Part shown: positions 52,618-60,461 of the stretch, piece by piece
Layout: each line of letters begins with the position of its first letter
Numbering within the stretch: position 1 is the stretch's first letter
From: Bradyrhizobium sp. sGM-13
GTDB taxonomy: Bacteria > Pseudomonadota > Alphaproteobacteria > Rhizobiales > Xanthobacteraceae
Length of the DNA stretch: 64,000 bases
Direction: 5' to 3'
NCBI RefSeq assembly: GCF_018398875.1
Contig: NZ_JAGWDK010000016.1
Location: 91,001 to 155,000, forward strand
Program-made: the position numbers and the translations under genes
Notes under the pieces: generated by a model
The model's input: the letters and a program-made list of their open reading frames with translations, nothing else
Database searches by the model: none
What the model was told of the DNA's origin: nothing

Positions 52618-52806
52618 ATTCTCCTGTTCAGTGCCATTCAGCTTTCCTCTCAGGCTCAAATCTAGGCTTGGAGATTATTGCTATCCACCCGAATCCCGGG
52701 GGAACTTGACGGCATGAACAACTTCCGCTGATCTGGGGCTCCCGCCGACGGCTTACAATGGCCCTTCCAATGGCCCTTCGCCTGCTTCCAATTCCGCGAG
52801 CTTCGT

Positions 52807-53631
52807 ATGCAAACCCTTCACGTCAACGGCTATGACATGGCCTATCTCGATGTCGGCCACAGCGCCGGCAATGGCCCGCCGCTGGTGTGCGTGCATGGCT
52901 CGCTGTGCGATTTCCGGATCTGGTCGTCGGTGCTGGGACCGCTGACGCGCAAGCACCGGGTGATCGCGCCGTCGCTGCGGCATTTCTTCCCGGAGCATTG
53001 GGACGGCGTCGGCGACACCTATTCGATCGCCCAGCATGTCGAGGACGTGATCGGCTTCGTCGAAAAGCTGGACACAAGGCCGGTCGACCTGATGGGCCAT
53101 TCCCGCGGCGGGCATATCTGCTTCCGCGTCGCACAGCGCCGGCCTGATCTGCTGCGCAAGCTGATCCTGGCCGAACCGGGCGGCGAACTCGACGCCACGC
53201 TCGATCCGACCTACAAGCCGGGCCCCTCGCCGCTTGCCGGAATGATCGCGGCTTCCGCCAAGCTGATCACCAAGGGCGATATCGACGGCGGCCTGCAGAT
53301 TTTCATGGATGCGCTGGAAGGTCCCGGCGCCTGGAAGCGCCTGCCGGCGACGCCGAAGCAATTGCTCCGCGACAACGCCACGACGCTGATCGGGCAGATG
53401 CGCGACCACCGTCCGCCCTTCTCCAAGGCGGATGCGGAAGCGATCACGACGCCGACGCTGTTCATCGGCGGCGCCAACACCAAGGGTACGCTGCCAAAGG
53501 TGCTCAATGCCTTGGCCGCCAGCGTGAGGGGATCGCGCGTCGAAATGATCCCGGCGGCCACGCATCCGATGTTCGAACAAGCGCCGCAGAAATATTGCGA
53601 AATCGTGCTGTCGTATCTCGCGGAGGATTGA
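52807..53631 (+). CDS. Alpha/beta hydrolase (tandem paralogue A)
   Basis: 274 residues. The nucleophile elbow is GHSRGG with S99, after LVCVHGSLCDFRIW (oxyanion loop). A helical lid follows, and the C-terminal His is in AATHPMFEQAP. No signal peptide. It shares length and most motifs with the gene immediately downstream, from MxTLxVNGYDMAYLD to the end, so they arose by tandem duplication. No clear ribosome site precedes the ATG. Substrate not predictable; esterase or hydrolase of a small ester or lactone. Confidence 0.88.
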   Translation: MQTLHVNGYDMAYLDVGHSAGNGPPLVCVHGSLCDFRIWSSVLGPLTRKHRVIAPSLRHFFPEHWDGVGDTYSIAQHVEDVIGFVEKLDTRPVDLMGHSRGGHICFRVAQRRPDLLRKLILAEPGGELDATLDPTYKPGPSPLAGMIAASAKLITKGDIDGGLQIFMDALEGPGAWKRLPATPKQLLRDNATTLIGQMRDHRPPFSKADAEAITTPTLFIGGANTKGTLPKVLNALAASVRGSRVEMIPAATHPMFEQAPQKYCEIVLSYLAED

Positions 53632-53636
53632 TCGCG

Positions 53637-54461
53637 ATGAAGACCTTGAACGTCAACGGCTACGACATGGCCTATCTCGATATCGGCAGGGGCGCTACCG
53701 ACAGCCCGCCGCTGGTTCTTGTGCACGGCACGCTCGGCGATTTCCGCACCTGGAACGCGGTGCTGGGACCGCTGTCGAAACGCCACCGCGTGATCTCGCT
53801 GAGCCTGCGGCGGTTCTTTCCGGAGCATTGGGACGGCATCGGCAACGACTATCTGATGGCGCAGCACGTCGCCGACGTCATCGGCTTCATCGAAGAACTT
53901 AATGCCGGGCTGGTCAATCTGATCGGCCATTCCCGCGGCGGCCACATCGGATTCCGGGTGGCGCAGGCGCGGGCTGATTTATTGCGTAAGGCCGTCCTTG
54001 CCGAACCGGGCGGCGATCTCGAGCCGTCGCTGCAGCCGAGCAGTCCGCCTCCTGGCCCCGTGCCGCTGGGCCCGCGCATTCCGGTCGCGGCCGAGATGGT
54101 GCGAAACGGTGACATCGACGGCGCGCTGGCGCTGTTCGTCGATGGCATCGACGGCGAAGGCGCATGGGCGCGGTGGCCGGCGGTGGCGCGGCAGCAATTG
54201 CGCGACAACATCCATACGCTGCTCGGCCAGGTCGGTGAGAACCGCAAGCCATTCCTGAAGAGCGAAGCAGAGGCGATCAGGACGCCGATGCTGTTGATCG
54301 GCGGCGGCGACACCAAGGGCGCGCTGGCGGTGAACTGGCGCGTGCTGGCCGAACATATTCCGGGCGCACAGACGGCGGTGATCCCCGGCACGCGCCACTG
54401 GATGTTCGAACACGCACCTCAGGAATTTTGCAACGTCGTGCTAGATTTCCTGGCGGCGTAG
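53637..54461 (+). CDS. Alpha/beta hydrolase (tandem paralogue B)
   Basis: 274 residues from the ATG at 53637, with GGAGG about ten bases upstream inside the end of paralogue A. Nucleophile elbow GHSRGG, oxyanion loop LVLVHGTLGDFRTW, catalytic His in GTRHWMFEHAP. Same length as paralogue A. The lid region (SSPPPGPVPLGPRIPV) differs most, suggesting divergence of substrate choice after duplication. Five bases separate the two genes. The adenylate cyclase gene converges 16 bases downstream. Confidence 0.88.
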   Translation: MKTLNVNGYDMAYLDIGRGATDSPPLVLVHGTLGDFRTWNAVLGPLSKRHRVISLSLRRFFPEHWDGIGNDYLMAQHVADVIGFIEELNAGLVNLIGHSRGGHIGFRVAQARADLLRKAVLAEPGGDLEPSLQPSSPPPGPVPLGPRIPVAAEMVRNGDIDGALALFVDGIDGEGAWARWPAVARQQLRDNIHTLLGQVGENRKPFLKSEAEAIRTPMLLIGGGDTKGALAVNWRVLAEHIPGAQTAVIPGTRHWMFEHAPQEFCNVVLDFLAA

Positions 54462-54477
54462 ATGCGCCGCCGACTTC

Positions 54478-56238
54478 TTACTTTTGGTCGAGCCGCCACG
54501 CACCATCCCAATCGGCGGCCGGCGGGTTGAGCTGAAAATTCTCGACACGCTGGGCCAGCGCCGTGGCCGGTCCGTCGCTGGGGACCGCCTCGAGCGCCGC
54601 ATGAAAGGCCCGACGCGCATCGTCCCAGCGGCGCTCCCGGTAGGCGGCGAGCCCTTCGGCATATCGCTCACGCAACGCCAGTTGCTTCTCGGTGAGCTCG
54701 CCCTTGCGCCCCAGGATATCGAACACCGTCTGGGGAACGGTCTGACCGGCAACCACCAGCCGATCGATCTCGCGGGATTCGACCGCATCGCCGGCCGCCG
54801 TGATCGCAACCTCCGAAACCAGCGAATGGCTGCCATAGACCTTGTTGGCGTTCTCCAGTCGCGATGCGAGATTAACCGCGTCGCCCATCACCGTGTAGCT
54901 CATCATGAATTCCGAGCCGATGCTGCCGACCAGCACTTCACCGGTAGCAACCCCAATGCGAACATCGCAGTCGCTCGGCACGGTGCGTATGCCGAGCAAT
55001 TCGGGCAACTCCCTGCGCAGCGCCGTACCGCGATCGGCCATCTCGACGGCAGCGAGGCAGGCCAGACGCGCCTGCTCGCTGTGCTCGGTAAAGGGAGGCC
55101 CCCAATAAGCCATGATCGCGTCGCCGATATACTTGTCGATGATGCCGCGATGGCTGCGGATCGGCTCCGACATCGTCGATAGATAGTGGTTCATCACCTT
55201 GACGAGGCCCTGCGGCGTCATGCCCTCGCTGAGGCTGGTAAAGCCCTGCATGTCGCAGAACAGCACGGTCATCACCCGCCGCTCGCCGGCGCCGGCAGTC
55301 AGCGATCGCTGATCGATCAACCCTTCCACCACGCGCGGATCGACGTAGCGGCCGAAAGTCTCGCGCAGGCGCTCCTTGTGGCGCAGTTGCTCGACCATGT
55401 TGTTGAAGGCGGCCGTGAGCTGGCCGATCTCGTCGCGCGTGGTGACGTCGATCGATCCGTCAAGCCGGCCGGCTTCGACGGCGCGGGTGCCGTCGAGCAG
55501 ACGACGGACCGGGCGAGTAATGCCGGTGCTGACGAAGAACGCGAACGTCAGTCCGAGAATGGCCGCAAGCATCGTCACAATAGCAGAGATGACAATCGCG
55601 CGCTGCTGATCGCGCATCGTCACGGCCGCATCGCTACGGACCTGCTCCAGCATGTCGTGTCGGATTTCCTCAATCTTGCGATTGAATTCGTCGCGGAGCG
55701 CATCGGTCCGAACAAGGCTAGCCCGCACCTCGGGCATGTTGCCGGAATCGAGCTGCGGCCAGATCCGCTTATGCTCTTCGTCCAGATAACGGCGAAGGTC
55801 GCTCGTTATGGTCTCGATCCGATTTTCGATCCGTCCGAGCTTGGCGTCGTCGGAGACGGTGGTCGGATCATCAATGATTGCAATGATCAGGGCGCGTGCG
55901 GCCTGCGCCTCCTGGTCGATCTCCCGCCCTTTCGCCTCATAGATGGTTTGCTGATCTGCAAAGGCGGTCTCGTCCGGCGGCGCTTGTATCTTGATGAACA
56001 CCATCCGGCGAACCGCCACCGCCTGCTCCAGGGAGCGGACGTTCATCCGCGCCAGATGCCCATATGCTTCGACATATTTTGTCGTCAGCTCATCGAGCTG
56101 ATGCGCAATTTTTCGCGTCATCACCGTCGACAGCGCCGAGATGATCACCATCAGAAAGATAAGCCCGATGGCGATGCCGAGGATTCGCTTGCGGATGGTC
56201 GGTCGCAGCATCGAGGTATATTCTAAAACCAGGGACAT
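54478..56238 (-). CDS. Class III adenylate/guanylate cyclase with HAMP domain
   Basis: 586 residues from the ATG at 56238; an ATG at 56211 is an alternative and neither has a strong ribosome site. Membrane helix 20-40, a ~170-residue helical periplasmic sensor, second helix ~214-237, HAMP ~237-290, then the cyclase domain from ~323. Metal Asp residues are D329 (FCDMQGF) and D373 (IGDAIMAYWG), with VMGDAVNLASRLE for the transition-state Asn/Arg. A C-terminal tail has a TPR-like stretch (RWDDARRAFHAAL). It probably makes cAMP in response to a periplasmic or membrane signal. Confidence 0.9.
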   Translation of the reverse strand: MSLVLEYTSMLRPTIRKRILGIAIGLIFLMVIISALSTVMTRKIAHQLDELTTKYVEAYGHLARMNVRSLEQAVAVRRMVFIKIQAPPDETAFADQQTIYEAKGREIDQEAQAARALIIAIIDDPTTVSDDAKLGRIENRIETITSDLRRYLDEEHKRIWPQLDSGNMPEVRASLVRTDALRDEFNRKIEEIRHDMLEQVRSDAAVTMRDQQRAIVISAIVTMLAAILGLTFAFFVSTGITRPVRRLLDGTRAVEAGRLDGSIDVTTRDEIGQLTAAFNNMVEQLRHKERLRETFGRYVDPRVVEGLIDQRSLTAGAGERRVMTVLFCDMQGFTSLSEGMTPQGLVKVMNHYLSTMSEPIRSHRGIIDKYIGDAIMAYWGPPFTEHSEQARLACLAAVEMADRGTALRRELPELLGIRTVPSDCDVRIGVATGEVLVGSIGSEFMMSYTVMGDAVNLASRLENANKVYGSHSLVSEVAITAAGDAVESREIDRLVVAGQTVPQTVFDILGRKGELTEKQLALRERYAEGLAAYRERRWDDARRAFHAALEAVPSDGPATALAQRVENFQLNPPAADWDGAWRLDQK

Positions 56239-56374
56239 GTTGGGAAACGGATGAAGGCAACAAAAAGCGAAAGCCCGGCCGATCGGGGGCCGGGCTGGAT
56301 TTTTAGCGCGCGCCGGTGAATTAAGCACGTTCCGGCGCGTTAAAATTGGCGATAGTTTTGGGGATTCCCCCTGG

Positions 56375-56847
56375 CTATACCTTCCAGACGCCCACAGGCT
56401 GACGCACGGCTACATTGAGCCTGTTCCAGACATTGATATTGGCGATCGCCAGAATCAACGCCGAGAGCTCCGCTTCGTCGAAATGCTTGTCGGCCTCACT
56501 CCAGACCTCGTCCGGCACCGGATCGGCGCGCGGTCGCTGATCCGGGTCAGCGCTTCCGTCAACGCCAGGGCCGCGCGCTCGGCCTCGGTGAAATAGGGCG
56601 TGTCGCGCCAGGCGGCCACCGCGAACAGCCTCTCGCCGGTCTCGCCGGCCCTGCCGGCGAGTTTTGAGTGCATGTCGACACAGACGCTGCAGCCGTTGAT
56701 CTGGCTGGCCCGCAGGTGCACCAGTTCGAGCAGCTTTTCCGGCAGGCTCTTCTTGGTCAAGTCGCCCAGCGCATGCAGCGCCTTCATGGCGTCGGGAACG
56801 ACCATGACGGGATGATTCATTCGGGCTTGCATCATTTTGCGCTCCAT
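56375..56847 (-). pseudogene. Carboxymuconolactone decarboxylase/AhpD-like protein, frameshifted
   Basis: Start near 56847; an ATG at 56835 has the better GGAG spacing. The AhpD-type redox motif NGCSVCVDMHSKLA is intact (CxxC plus His). After EALTRISDRA the frame breaks at a GC-alternating run (56524-56534). Removing one GC pair restores DPVPDEVWSEADKHFDEAEL and then LSALILAIANINVWNRLN to a stop at 56375, the normal family ending. So a two-base insertion removes the last ~50 residues. Divergent from the ECF sigma gene; such decarboxylases are the usual targets of ECF41-type sigma factors. Confidence 0.82.
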
Positions 56848-56886
56848 ATGGTTGGTTCTGTTTTTGACGCGACGGCGCCGATTTGC

Positions 56887-56913
56887 TGTCACATCGGCGC
56901 GCTTTCGTTCGTC
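56887..56913 (+). promoter_or_regulatory. ECF41-like promoter upstream of the sigma factor gene
   Basis: TGTCACA (56887-56893) and CGTC (56910-56913) are separated by exactly 16 bases, which is the -35/-10 pattern reported for ECF41 sigma factors (recalled). It reads toward the sigma gene 37 bases downstream, suggesting autoregulation. On the opposite strand the same box reads TGTGACA with CGTC at 17 bases, a weaker match facing the decarboxylase gene. Confidence 0.55.
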
Positions 56914-56949
56914 ATCACCATGACGGAACGCGACATGGGAATGTGACCG

Positions 56950-57807
56950 ATGGACGAGAGAAAGTTTCTGGCTGAGAAATTCGAGGCCAACCGGCCCCAT
57001 CTGCGGGCGGTGGCCTACCGCATGCTGGGTTCGACCAGCGAGGTCGATGATGCCGTGCAGGAAACCTGGCTACGGCTGAGCCGTTCCGATACCAGCGCGG
57101 TCGAAAACCTCGGGGGTTGGCTGACCACGGTCGTCGCCCGCGTCTGCCTCGACATGCTGCGCTCGCGCAAATCGCGGCGCGAGGAACCAATGGGTCCGCA
57201 CGTGCCGGAACCTGTCGCCGATGACCAGCATGGGCGGGACGCAGAGATGGCCGACTCCGTCGGCGCAGCGCTGCTGGTTGTGCTGGAAACGCTCGCGCCT
57301 GCGGAGCGGCTTGCTTTCGTGCTGCACGACATGTTCGCCGTGCCGTTCGAGGAGATCGCGCCCATCGTCGGCCGCACACCTGCCGCGGCGAGGCAACTGG
57401 CCAGCCGTGCCCGCCGCCGGGTGCAGGGCACCCCGCCGCCGGATCCCGACTTCGGCCGGCAGAAAACAATCGTCGAGGCCTTCATCAAGGCTTCACGCGA
57501 AGGCGACTTCGAAGGGCTGCTCGCGGTGCTCGATCCCGACGTGGTGTTCCGTGCCGATTCCGCCGCGCAGCGACTGGGCTCGTTCGCGGAAATCCGTGGC
57601 GCTGCCGCGGTCGCCGAAGTCTTCAAGGGACGCGCACAAGCCGCCAAACCGGCGCTGGTCGACGGTGCATTGGCGCTCGCCGTTATTCTCGGCGGCCAAC
57701 TGCGAATCGTGGTGCGGCTGACGATCAGTGGCGACAGGATATCGGCGGTTGAAGCGGTGGCCGATGCCGAGCGGATCGGCCAGTTCGACGTAAACCTGCT
57801 CACATGA
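56950..57807 (+). CDS. ECF sigma factor with fused SnoaL-like C-terminal domain (ECF41-like)
   Basis: 285 residues. Region 2: LRAVAYRMLGSTSEVDDAVQETWLRL. Then LGGWLTTVVARVCLDMLRSRKSRREE, and region 4: LAPAERLAFVLHDMFAVPFEEIAPIVG. The last ~110 residues form a SnoaL-like domain (IVEAFIKASREGDFEGLLAVLDPDVVFRAD) that in ECF41 proteins replaces an anti-sigma factor. The DGGGK and NPDKL motifs of classic ECF41 are not conserved here, so it may belong to a sister group. The C-terminus overlaps the convergent methyltransferase stop by eight bases. Confidence 0.87.
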   Translation: MDERKFLAEKFEANRPHLRAVAYRMLGSTSEVDDAVQETWLRLSRSDTSAVENLGGWLTTVVARVCLDMLRSRKSRREEPMGPHVPEPVADDQHGRDAEMADSVGAALLVVLETLAPAERLAFVLHDMFAVPFEEIAPIVGRTPAAARQLASRARRRVQGTPPPDPDFGRQKTIVEAFIKASREGDFEGLLAVLDPDVVFRADSAAQRLGSFAEIRGAAAVAEVFKGRAQAAKPALVDGALALAVILGGQLRIVVRLTISGDRISAVEAVADAERIGQFDVNLLT

Positions 57808-58621
57808 GCGGCGTTCCCTTTGTTGCGGAGAACACGATCGCCTGAACCGGCATCCGGCCGGGATCGCCAAATTCGCGGCGAAACGCCTGTGCCATCGCGT
57901 CGACGATCTGGTCCGGATCGACGCAGCCGCGCGCCCGTACCTGATCGATCAGCGGATTACCATGGACGGCTGCCCGCGCGAAGGTCGCGACGTCAGTGAG
58001 TTCTCTTACTTGCCTGATCACGGCAATGCCGATGTCGCCGAAGCCAGCCGTGATCAGCATCTCCTTGATCGGGTCGATCTGATGGCAGGAGAACGGGACG
58101 TTGTAAAACTGCGGCGGGTCGGTCGCGAAGAAACGGCCCGCCACTTCGTGCGCGATCCGGCCGAACGGATTGTAGCGGTGAGAGTCCCAAACGCTGAGCA
58201 TATAGCGGCCGCCGGGAGCGAGCACACGATAAGCCTCGGAAAAGGATTTTGCCTGGTCCGGAAAGAACATTAGGCCGAACTGACAAACGATCGCATCGAA
58301 GCTTGCATCGGCGAAGGGAAGCGCGACCGCATCGGCTGGCTGGAAGGCAACCTGCTCGCTGGGCTGAAACTTGGCGCGGGCAATATCGAGCATCGGCGGA
58401 TTGAAATCAGTCGCAGTAAGCTGTGCGTCTCTTGGCAACACGTCGCGCAACTGCCGCGTGACGATGCCGGTGCCGGCGGCGGTTTCGAGCACCCGCGCCG
58501 GACCGCCGCTGGCGACACGCTTGGCAATGTCCGCCGCGTACCCAGCGAAGATGACCGGTCCGAGGCCCTGATCGTAATAGTGCGGGATGCTGCCCGTGAA
58601 ACTCGCGGCGTTGTTGTCCAT
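57800..58621 (-). CDS. Class I SAM methyltransferase (UbiE-like)
   Basis: 273 residues from the ATG at 58621, with GGAGGA five bases upstream. SAM motif I is VLETAAGTGIVTRQL, with acidic end TATDFNPPM, motif II LPFADASFDAIVCQFGLMF, motif III RVLAPGGRYMLSVW. It probably methylates a small molecule. No substrate signature. Convergent with the sigma factor gene; divergent from the GntR regulator. Confidence 0.88.
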   Translation of the reverse strand: MDNNAASFTGSIPHYYDQGLGPVIFAGYAADIAKRVASGGPARVLETAAGTGIVTRQLRDVLPRDAQLTATDFNPPMLDIARAKFQPSEQVAFQPADAVALPFADASFDAIVCQFGLMFFPDQAKSFSEAYRVLAPGGRYMLSVWDSHRYNPFGRIAHEVAGRFFATDPPQFYNVPFSCHQIDPIKEMLITAGFGDIGIAVIRQVRELTDVATFARAAVHGNPLIDQVRARGCVDPDQIVDAMAQAFRREFGDPGRMPVQAIVFSATKGTPLM

Positions 58622-58733
58622 GAACATCCTCCGATCACGCGCCCTGTCGAAGTATAGGCTACCGGACATCCGGCAACTGTGAGTCTCCCCACAAGCCCTT
58701 GACTCAGGCGGGGTCGGTCGCTAATTCTGAATT

Positions 58734-58743
58734 CGGAATTCCG
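58734..58743. promoter_or_regulatory. Palindromic candidate operator upstream of the GntR regulator
   Basis: CGGAATTCCG, a perfect 10-base palindrome, lies 24 bases before the regulator ATG within a run of repeated GAATTC/GTATTCC half-sites (58727-58750). GntR/FCD regulators usually bind short palindromes next to their own gene. Assignment is from position and symmetry only. Confidence 0.4.
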
Positions 58744-58767
58744 TATTCCAAAAATGGACGGTCCGGC

Positions 58768-59442
58768 ATGATCCCCTTGGATCCACTCCCCAACCTGATC
58801 GACCAGGTCTATGCCCGGATCCTCGAGGCGATCACCGATCGTTCGCTGCCGCCCGGGCATCGCATCCGGCAGAACGAGCTTGCAGAAAAGCTCGGCGTAT
58901 CGCGCCAGCCGGTGTCCCATGCCCTCCATCTGCTGCATCGGCAGGGGCTCGTCGCCGAAAGCGGCCGCCGCGGCTTTGAAGTCACCCGGCTCGATCCCGA
59001 ACGCATTCGCCAGCTCTACGAAGTCCGAGGCGCGATCGACGCGCTGGCGGCAAAACTCGCGGCTGGGCGGGCGAGAGCCGATGCTTCCGGGCGCGCGCAA
59101 CTCGAGGCCGCGCTGCAGGCCGGGCGGAGCATCGGCAAAGACACGCCGCTTTCGCGGCTGATCGCCCTCGACGTCGATTTTCACAGCGCCGTCTATCGCC
59201 TCGCGGGTAATCCGGCGATCGAGGAAATGATCGCGCCGCAATGGCCGCATATGCGCCGCTCGATGGCGACGGTGCTGGCGGAGCTCGATTACCGCGAACG
59301 CGCCTGGGAAGAGCATGAGAAGATTGCGGCGCAGATTCTCGCCGGCAACGCCAGGACTGCGGAAGCTGCGGCGCTGGCGCATGCGCAGACGGCGGGACGA
59401 ATGACTGAGGAGAGACTGAGGGCGACGGATAAGGCGGCCTGA
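58768..59442 (+). CDS. GntR-family (FadR/FCD subfamily) transcriptional regulator
   Basis: 224 residues from the ATG at 58768. The N-terminal winged helix has GHRIRQNELAEKLGVSRQPV and the recognition part HLLHRQGLVAESGRRGFEV. The C-terminal FCD domain (LYEVRGAIDALAAKLAA, then DVDFHSAVYRLAGNPAI and HEKIAAQILAGN with metal-binding His residues) binds an organic acid ligand. It likely controls the downstream dioxygenase, oxidoreductase and TRAP binding-protein genes. A palindrome sits just upstream. Confidence 0.92.
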   Translation: MIPLDPLPNLIDQVYARILEAITDRSLPPGHRIRQNELAEKLGVSRQPVSHALHLLHRQGLVAESGRRGFEVTRLDPERIRQLYEVRGAIDALAAKLAAGRARADASGRAQLEAALQAGRSIGKDTPLSRLIALDVDFHSAVYRLAGNPAIEEMIAPQWPHMRRSMATVLAELDYRERAWEEHEKIAAQILAGNARTAEAAALAHAQTAGRMTEERLRATDKAA

Positions 59443-59451
59443 CAACGGGCA

Positions 59452-59487
59452 GTCATTCCGGGGCGATGCGAAGCATCCCGGAATGAC
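59452..59487. repeat. Short palindromic repeat
   Basis: A perfect 11-bp stem GTCATTCCGGG / CCCGGAATGAC encloses a 14-base loop. It lies between the GntR stop and the dioxygenase start at 59513. This sequence type is a common interspersed palindrome in rhizobial genomes. It could act as a transcription brake or mRNA stabiliser. Confidence 0.75.
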
Positions 59488-59512
59488 AACAAAAACCAAA
59501 GGAGGAAACACC

Positions 59513-60313
59513 ATGAAACTGACGCCACAGCAGATCGAATTCTTCAACCGCGAAGGCTGGCTGTTCCTGCCCGAGCTATTCAGCCAGGAGGAAGTGGATT
59601 ATCTCGCCCGTGAGGCCGTCAGCATCTACGATGCCAACCGGCCTGAGGTGTGGCGCGAGAAGAGCGGCGCGCCGCGCACCGCCTTTGCCGCGCATCTGTA
59701 TAACGAGGCGTTCGGCGCTCTCGGCGCGCATCCACGCATGATCGAGCCGATCGAGCAGATCTTCGGCGAGAAGGTCTACATGCATCAATTCAAGATCAAC
59801 GCCAAAGCCGCCTTCACTGGTGATGTCTGGCAGTGGCATCAGGATTACGGCACCTGGAAGCGCGACGACGGCATGCCGGAGCCGCGCGCGATGAACATCG
59901 CGATCTTCCTGGACGAGGTAATGCCGATCAACGGCCCGTTGATGCTGGTGCCGAAGAGCCAGCACGCAGGCGACCTCAAGGCCTCGCACGACCTCGAAAC
60001 GACGTCCTATCCGCTGTGGACCTTGGATGAGGAGACTGTCACCCGCCTGGTGAAGGAGGGCGGCATCGTCGCGCCCACCGGCAAGGCCGGCGGCATGCTG
60101 ATGTTCCACGGCAATCTGGTGCACGGATCAAGCGGCAACATCACGCCCTACCCGCGCAAGATCGTCTACCTGACGCTGAATGCGGTCTCGAACTACATTC
60201 GCACGCCGACGAGGCCCGACTACATCGCGCATCGCGACTTCACGCCGATCCAGACAGTTGACGATGACGCGCTGCTGCGACTCGCGCGTGCGCATCGGCA
60301 AGCCGCGGAGTGA
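59513..60313 (+). CDS. Phytanoyl-CoA dioxygenase (PhyH) family Fe(II)/2-oxoglutarate enzyme
   Basis: 266 residues from the ATG at 59513, with a near-perfect AAAGGAGG site. The Fe(II) triad is visible as H109-x-D111 (WHQDYG) and H204 (LVHGSS), with R215 placed to bind 2-oxoglutarate. The family hydroxylates unactivated carbons of fatty acids, ectoine, or small organic acids. Its neighbours suggest a catabolic first step acting on a compound imported by the downstream TRAP binding protein (inference). Two palindromic repeats flank the gene. Confidence 0.9.
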   Translation: MKLTPQQIEFFNREGWLFLPELFSQEEVDYLAREAVSIYDANRPEVWREKSGAPRTAFAAHLYNEAFGALGAHPRMIEPIEQIFGEKVYMHQFKINAKAAFTGDVWQWHQDYGTWKRDDGMPEPRAMNIAIFLDEVMPINGPLMLVPKSQHAGDLKASHDLETTSYPLWTLDEETVTRLVKEGGIVAPTGKAGGMLMFHGNLVHGSSGNITPYPRKIVYLTLNAVSNYIRTPTRPDYIAHRDFTPIQTVDDDALLRLARAHRQAAE

Positions 60314-60318
60314 GGCTC

Positions 60319-60446
60319 TCGTGCCCCGGACGCAGCGCAGCGCGAAGCGGTGCGCTGCAGAGCCGGGGCCCACTCCCGTCGTATCTCCTTCATGGGCCCC
60401 GTCTCTGCGGAGCAGCACTTCGTGCTGCACCGCGTCCGGGACACGA
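60319..60446. repeat. Palindromic element with nested hairpins
   Basis: The outer arms TCGTGCCCCGGACGC (60319-60333) and GCGTCCGGGACACGA (60432-60446) pair with one mismatch. Inside, CCGGGGCCCA pairs with TGGGCCCCG, and GCAGCACTTCGTGCTGC (60412-60428) forms a tight hairpin. It fills almost the whole gap between the dioxygenase and SAF oxidoreductase genes. Confidence 0.78.
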
Positions 60447-60461
60447 TAACTGGAAACTCTC

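Noticed and set aside
52754..52785. Short direct repeat AATGGCCCTTC upstream of the first alpha/beta hydrolase gene
   Set aside because: Only two adjacent copies of an 11-base unit; no regulatory meaning could be supported.
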